Below, piece after piece: positions 59,531 through 64,000 of a DNA stretch of 64,000 nucleotides. How positions within the stretch are numbered: position 1 is the first letter of the stretch; each line of letters starts with the position of its first letter. The position numbers were made by a program, and so were the translations under genes. The DNA lies in contig CAMEKM010000001.1 of the NCBI GenBank assembly GCA_945921355.1, positions 1 to 64,000 of the forward strand, read 5' to 3'. The stretch comes from an uncultured Bacteroidales bacterium (GTDB lineage Bacteria > Bacteroidota > Bacteroidia > Bacteroidales > Paludibacteraceae). The notes beneath the pieces were generated by a model that was not told where the DNA came from, ran no database searches, and saw only the letters and a program-made list of their open reading frames with translations.

Positions 59531-62500
59531 TTAGAAAGATAAGTCAAGTCCAAATGAGTACAATCTAGAAGGCAAATAGCGGTTTTGGTGATCAACATTG
59601 TACATCAAACTATTACCACCTATTTCAGGATCTATACCTGAGTATTGTGTAATAGTAAACAGGTTTTGTGCTGAGAAGTAAACACGCAAGCGTTCCATCT
59701 TAGCTTTGCGGCTGTACTTCTGTGGCAAGGTATAACCGATGGACAGATTTTTGAGTTTGAGGTAGTCGCCTTTTTCTACCATATACCCCGATACGGTAGA
59801 GTAGTTGCGATTGGCCGCACCATCGCCTATGACTTTACCATCAGCATCCAGATAACCCACACGTGGATTCTCTGTGACGGTAGTATTGTCTTTGCCGAAG
59901 CAAGAAGTAGTGAAGATGGCTGCGGTAGTATTGTCGCTCATAAACATATGGGTGTATGGCTTTACGAGGTTCATGATATCGAAACCAAAAGCACCAGAGA
60001 ATACCATAGCAATATCGAATCCTTTGTATGCTACTGAGGCATTGATACCCATAGTCATAAGTGGCCATGGATTGCCAATATACTTGCGGCTTGCGGCATT
60101 GACCATACCCTGTCCGTTGTCATCGTAAATAAGGTCGCCAACACTCGTATTGGCTTTCTGATAATAAATACCAATCTCCTTGCCATCGGCATTAAGTGGT
60201 TGACCATTGTTGGCATAGCCATAAGGGTGATTAGGATTACGCTCTCTCCATTGGTCCAAAGCATACTGATTGTACTCATCCACTTGCTCTTGGTTCTGGA
60301 AGATACCAAGTACTTCATAACCATAGAACATAGACATAGGGTGGTTGTCCTCGGTGCGAGCAAGCAATGGCCATGACGCATCCAGTCCCTTGTCGATGAT
60401 GCTGGCACCAGGCTTATCCCCCACCTGCTTCACCATATTCTGGTTGAACGACATATTTACGCCTACGCTGTATTGTACTTCGTTGCGTTTGTCCTGCCAT
60501 TGCAGCGTGATTTCGTGTCCTTGGTTCTGTACCAATCCTGCGTTGAAATATACAGGAACCGTGTTGGCAGGATCATCCGAGCTGAAGTAATAGCTCATAC
60601 CACTAGTAAGACAGAGCGAACCCTGATAGAGCATATCGTGGGTTTGGCGGTTGTAGTAGTCATAGGTAAAGGTCAGACGATTCTTGAAGAAACCTAAATC
60701 AAGACCGATATCTGTTTGGTTGACTTCTTCCCACTTGAGGTCTTCGTTGCCCAAAATGGCAATCCACGATCCTGTCTGGCCAATGGCACTATTGTCGAAT
60801 GCATGGCTCACACCACTAAGCGAATAAATAGAAGAGTACATATATTGTGGTATATTATCGTTACCCAAAATACCCCACGATGCACGAAGTTTGGCATTGG
60901 ATAGCCAATCGGATGCATTGTCCTTAATCCAACTCTCTTCGCTCAAGCGCCAACCCACATTAACAGATGGAAAGAATCCCCAACGATGTTTCTTGACAAA
61001 TCGGTCGGACGCATCTGCACGGAAGTTAGCAGTAAGCAGGTATTTGCCTTGATAATCGTAGTTGATACGGGCGAAGGCTGAACCACGACGTTCCTGTGGA
61101 ATACCATCCGACGCATCCTTGGTAGCCCCAGCTGTAGCGAGAGCGATGGATTGAGCAATGGGAATAGAGAAACCATAACTATTGACAGAAAGGTCATAGC
61201 CGTCATATTTCCACCATTCGGTACCCACCATGGCTTTGAAGCTATGATCGCCCCACTGTGCATCATAGGTCAATACGGAGTTGAACATCAGTCGTAGATT
61301 GGTACCAGCGTAGGAATCCAGTTGTCCACCATCAATACCCACTTGTACGGGACCAAAATCTTTGTACTCGGTAAAGAAGCGTTTGGAGTATGCACCCAAC
61401 GTGGCAGAACCAGTGGTATGCCATGTCAGTCCAGGAATAAATTCTACATTAAGGTAGGCTTGTGCGTTGAGGTGGTAGTTCTTGTCCTGAATATCGTGGT
61501 AGGCAGCTTCAAGACCTGCGAAGTTAGGACCCGACCCCACGGACATAGGTGTCTGTGCATAATTACCGTTTTCATCCAGAACTTCTGCCACAGGTACGGT
61601 GCGGAAGGGTACCGTGTGATTGTAAATAGAAGAGTTGGTAGAAGGGTTGGACGAGGTCATGGCACCATAGATAGATTCGCCAAGGGTGACATGTTTGCCA
61701 ATCTTATGGTCGAGATTGGTACGAAAAGAATAGCGCTTTGCGCGCGTGTCTAGATATGTACCCTTCTCATCCAAATAGCCGATGGAGAGGAACATTTTAG
61801 TTTTTTCGCCACCGCCACTAACAGAAACGTTGTATTCTTGTTCAATACCTGTGCCGAACATCACGTCCATCCAATCGGTATTGGGAAGTTCTTCGATAGA
61901 AGTAGCTCCTAATACGTCTAACGTGCTACCTGTACCCCATATATCACGTGCACGTATCCAATCTTCGGTACCGAGGAGCTTGATGTTGGATGTGATATTG
62001 CGCCATCCAACGCGCGCATTTAAGTCCACTTGTGTGCGTTGGCTTTTGCCTTTCTTGGTGGTGATGAGAATCACACCGCCTGCGGCTTTCGAACCATAGA
62101 TGGCTGCAGAACCAGCATCCTTGAGCACCTCAATGCTTTCCACATCGCGCATATTGAAGTTGAATCCCGTAGATTGCGCCACACCATCTACGACGTACAA
62201 TGGCGCCATACCATTGAGCGAACCTGCACCACGTATAAGGATATCAGCTGATTCACCTGGCGAACCACTACCCTTGGTTACGGTCACACCTGCTGCCATA
62301 CCCTGCAACGACTCGGCTAAAGACTTGGACGAGAAATCGGCAATATCCTTGGCCGATACCGACGATATAGAACCCGTCACGTCACTACGACGCTGAGTAC
62401 CATAACCGATGACTACTACGTCATCCAATAACTCCGTATCTTCCACTAGCGTGATACTATACGAGGATTTACCAGACTCCACAGTTATCGTCTGTGTAGT

Positions 62501-62731
62501 ATAACCCACGTAGGATATTTGTAATTTCTTACCCTCTTGAACGTCTATCAAGAACAGTCCATCTATATCGGTCACAGTACCATTGGAGGTGGACACTTCG
62601 ACAACTGTGGCACCAATAATAGGATTACCCGCAGCGTCGGATACTGTACCTTCGATAGGTTTAGCATAGACATGCCAACCCAAAATGAGCAGTAACAGGG
62701 TGCAAAGTGCTCTGTGCAGTGTGTGATTCAT
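59531..62731 (-). CDS. SusC/RagA-family TonB-linked transporter of the second PUL
   Basis: I prefer the ATG at MNHTLHRALCTLLLLILGWH, nine codons into the frame, because it directly starts a signal peptide (ends VYAK). The carboxypeptidase-regulatory domain (GTVSDAAGNPIIGATVVEVS), TonB box/plug (VVVIGYGTQRRSDVTGSIS; VDGVAQSTGFN; VLKDAGSAAIYGSKAAGGVI) and barrel are complete. It is ~1066 residues, normal for the family. It is preceded by a strong stem-loop that may lower its expression compared with the surface protein gene upstream. Confidence 0.95.
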   Translation of the reverse strand: MNHTLHRALCTLLLLILGWHVYAKPIEGTVSDAAGNPIIGATVVEVSTSNGTVTDIDGLFLIDVQEGKKLQISYVGYTTQTITVESGKSSYSITLVEDTELLDDVVVIGYGTQRRSDVTGSISSVSAKDIADFSSKSLAESLQGMAAGVTVTKGSGSPGESADILIRGAGSLNGMAPLYVVDGVAQSTGFNFNMRDVESIEVLKDAGSAAIYGSKAAGGVILITTKKGKSQRTQVDLNARVGWRNITSNIKLLGTEDWIRARDIWGTGSTLDVLGATSIEELPNTDWMDVMFGTGIEQEYNVSVSGGGEKTKMFLSIGYLDEKGTYLDTRAKRYSFRTNLDHKIGKHVTLGESIYGAMTSSNPSTNSSIYNHTVPFRTVPVAEVLDENGNYAQTPMSVGSGPNFAGLEAAYHDIQDKNYHLNAQAYLNVEFIPGLTWHTTGSATLGAYSKRFFTEYKDFGPVQVGIDGGQLDSYAGTNLRLMFNSVLTYDAQWGDHSFKAMVGTEWWKYDGYDLSVNSYGFSIPIAQSIALATAGATKDASDGIPQERRGSAFARINYDYQGKYLLTANFRADASDRFVKKHRWGFFPSVNVGWRLSEESWIKDNASDWLSNAKLRASWGILGNDNIPQYMYSSIYSLSGVSHAFDNSAIGQTGSWIAILGNEDLKWEEVNQTDIGLDLGFFKNRLTFTYDYYNRQTHDMLYQGSLCLTSGMSYYFSSDDPANTVPVYFNAGLVQNQGHEITLQWQDKRNEVQYSVGVNMSFNQNMVKQVGDKPGASIIDKGLDASWPLLARTEDNHPMSMFYGYEVLGIFQNQEQVDEYNQYALDQWRERNPNHPYGYANNGQPLNADGKEIGIYYQKANTSVGDLIYDDNGQGMVNAASRKYIGNPWPLMTMGINASVAYKGFDIAMVFSGAFGFDIMNLVKPYTHMFMSDNTTAAIFTTSCFGKDNTTVTENPRVGYLDADGKVIGDGAANRNYSTVSGYMVEKGDYLKLKNLSIGYTLPQKYSRKAKMERLRVYFSAQNLFTITQYSGIDPEIGGNSLMYNVDHQNRYLPSRLYSFGLDLSF

Positions 62732-62795
62732 GCGATCAGGGATATATGAGTTCGACAATACGCGCGGGCAGCCCGCACATAGAATAAATAGAAAT

Positions 62796-62822
62796 AATCG
62801 GGGCGGCGATACCGCCCCGATT
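62796..62822 (-). terminator. GC-rich stem-loop between surface protein gene and susC
   Basis: A perfect 11-bp stem (AATCGGGGCGG pairs with CCGCCCCGATT) has a 5-nt loop. It lies 19 nt after the stop of the first gene. Without a T-run it is a likely attenuator or RNA-stabilising barrier. Confidence 0.6.
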
Positions 62823-62841
62823 GATAGAATAAATAATTAGA

Positions 62842-63606
62842 TTACTTTACTTGTGCGCCCAATGCGTTGTATTTCACGCCATTGTGCAAGATGTACATTT
62901 GGCCGTTCTCAATGAACTTAGCACCTTGTTGCTTCACCTCTACATTCTCTACGGCTGTAGGAGCATCTACACAAGGAGCAGCAAAGCCCATCTGGTCACT
63001 ACCATAGATACCCTCTTCGAAATCATCCGCATAGAATTCAGGACAAGTCTTGGTACCTGTGTAAGGGAGGAAAGCAAACAAGCAGTCTGAACCAGGAGCT
63101 TGGGTTGTATTAATGTCTTGGTTCTCCCACATCCACCAGCCTGCACCTGGGTTATCTGCGGTATATTCGAAACCGAAGATTTGACCATAGATGTAGAGTA
63201 TAGAGTCTGCCTTCAATACGTCAGAAGCCAACACGTCTTTATTAGCGAAGATTTGTGCATAGTTGACAGTCATACCATAGATGTTGCCTTTGATTTGTTT
63301 CATACGGTTGGTTTCACCATTTACGTCACCTTTGCTAGTCCATTTGTTAATAGCAAGAGCACGGCTTGCACCTTCTGCTACTGGAGTACCTTTCAAGAAG
63401 TCTTCCAACCATGTGCCTGTAACGTCAACTGCGAAAGTGAAAGTCTCATCCACTTCCATGTCATTAGATGCTGCAAATTGATCTTTTGCGCAGTCGTACT
63501 TAACGATGTAGCGACCGTCTGCACCTACAGGGTTGTTCAATGTGTGTTGAGCCATTGCGCTAAAACTTACAAGCGCAGCAGCCAAAATAACAGTAAATTT
63601 TTTCAT
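62842..63606 (-). CDS. Secreted protein at the head of the second PUL
   Basis: The product has 254 residues with a signal peptide (MKKFTVILAAALVSFSAMAQ). No catalytic motif is apparent. The body contains DETFTFAVDVTGTWLEDFLK and SILYIYGQIFGFEYTADNPG. The end (KFIENGQMYILHNGVKYNAL, then GAQVK) matches the tails of two proteins in the first PUL. It is first in the operon, ahead of a stem-loop, so is likely made in excess. A surface glycan-binding role is inferred from its position. Confidence 0.75.
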   Translation of the reverse strand: MKKFTVILAAALVSFSAMAQHTLNNPVGADGRYIVKYDCAKDQFAASNDMEVDETFTFAVDVTGTWLEDFLKGTPVAEGASRALAINKWTSKGDVNGETNRMKQIKGNIYGMTVNYAQIFANKDVLASDVLKADSILYIYGQIFGFEYTADNPGAGWWMWENQDINTTQAPGSDCLFAFLPYTGTKTCPEFYADDFEEGIYGSDQMGFAAPCVDAPTAVENVEVKQQGAKFIENGQMYILHNGVKYNALGAQVK

Positions 63607-63672
63607 TGTGTTGATAATTTAAAAGGTTAATAATTGTGTTTTAGACAAGCTAAATTTTGTCTTTTGACGATG

Positions 63673-63704
63673 CAAAGTTATAAGTATTTTGTCGGTTTGT
63701 CAAA
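63673..63704 (-). promoter_or_regulatory. Promoter of the second PUL
   Basis: On the - strand, TTTG (plus-strand CAAA at 63701-63704), exactly 20 nt, then TAACTTTG (plus-strand 63673-63680). It lies 67 nt upstream of the first start codon. Confidence 0.8.
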
Positions 63705-63881
63705 TAATATAATAAAAATATGGATAAATTTCCGATTTTTATACTATATATTATTCAAAGAATAATAACATAATTTTTCTATACAATAAAATATAGATAC
63801 TTTATAAATTATAAATATCTATTTTTTGTCTAAATGAGCCCCCTTTGCACCCTCGCATTTTTCTATTTCAAAAAAAATGAT
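63705..63881. other. Divergent intergenic region
   Basis: A very AT-rich spacer between two divergent promoters. I see no gene or repeat here that I can support; a shared operator is possible but not visible. Confidence 0.5.
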
Positions 63882-63889
63882 TACCTTTG
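63882..63889 (+). promoter_or_regulatory. -7 box of the rightmost gene
   Basis: TACCTTTG on the + strand, 32 nt before the start codon. The -33 position is TTTT, a weak match. Confidence 0.5.
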
Positions 63890-63920
63890 CAGGTGTAAAC
63901 AAACCATTTAATATTTTTGT

Positions 63921-64000
63921 ATGATGAAACTCCAATGTTTTTTGCTTTTTTCCTTGCTTTTTGGAATAGCAAGTTGCACAATTGCTCAATCGGATGTGGA
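63921..64000 (+). CDS. Partial lipoprotein gene (cut by window end)
   Basis: Only the first 26 codons are present: MMKLQCFLLFSLLFGIASC, then TIAQSDV. This is a signal peptide with a lipobox-like GIASC. The rest of the protein lies outside the window, so nothing can be said about its function. A second ATG directly follows the first. Confidence 0.65.
   Translation, partial: MMKLQCFLLFSLLFGIASCTIAQSDV

Noticed and set aside
62842-63606. The 254-residue protein as a SusE/SusF homologue
   Set aside because: It lacks a lipobox, precedes rather than follows SusD, and no starch-binding module is recognisable.

Overview
The window reads as a chromosomal segment of a gut-type Bacteroidales bacterium. 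The evidence is Bacteroidetes promoters (TTTG, 18-20 nt, TAnnTTTG) in front of many transcription units, two SusC/SusD pairs, a short primary sigma factor without region 1.1, a Porin_10-type outer-membrane protein, and an ORF6N/BRO/RhuM accessory region. I identified everything by reading the sequence; no database search was run.

Layout. (1) 1-19590, + strand: one long polysaccharide-utilisation-like operon. It encodes a secreted propeller-like protein, a GHL10 (DigH/YddW-type) glycosidase, a 1711-residue amidase with propeller repeats, SusC, SusD, a DUF4623-like lipoprotein, a small secreted protein, a NamZ (DUF1343) exo-muramidase and a sodium:solute symporter. The enzymes fit peptidoglycan scavenging better than plant or host glycan use. 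(2) 19609-32948, - strand: housekeeping genes. These are rpoD and tRNA-Arg, a porin/Clp ATPase/thioredoxin operon, a manC-headed glycogen operon and ispG. (3) 32985-41350: accessory DNA starting at tRNA-Lys. It holds small paralogous genes behind near-identical promoter/hairpin modules, then ORF6N, TIGR04076, a broken BRO gene and RhuM, separated by six copies of a 56-59 bp stem-loop. (4) 41575-53124, - strand: a compact AT-rich defence island. (5) 53390-55616: an AAA/DUF4143 ATPase and decayed sequence. (6) 55553-63704, - strand: a second PUL with a secreted protein, SusC, SusD and a GH97 alpha-glucosidase. (7) From 63882: the start of a rightward lipoprotein gene cut by the window end.

The most novel part is the defence island. 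A C5 methyltransferase is followed, with overlaps or gaps of a few bases, by a protein with two GHKL ATPase domains, a stand-alone receiver protein, a caspase-like protein (His63/Cys98) and a 542-residue protein whose N-terminus resembles McrB N-domains. This looks like a sensor, phosphosignal and protease device coupled to DNA methylation. Next comes a restriction/methylation pair, then two tiny genes (26 and 35 codons) that share the motif GRHIGPAGF. The second tiny gene is coupled by a TAATG overlap to a three-helix membrane protein. I cannot match either module to a named system.

The accessory region carries several repeat families whose two arms change together. These include 42-bp palindromic units inside the ORF6N gene, a related palindrome in the BRO gene and its relic, and hairpins in the promoter modules. 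This suggests selection on DNA or RNA structure.
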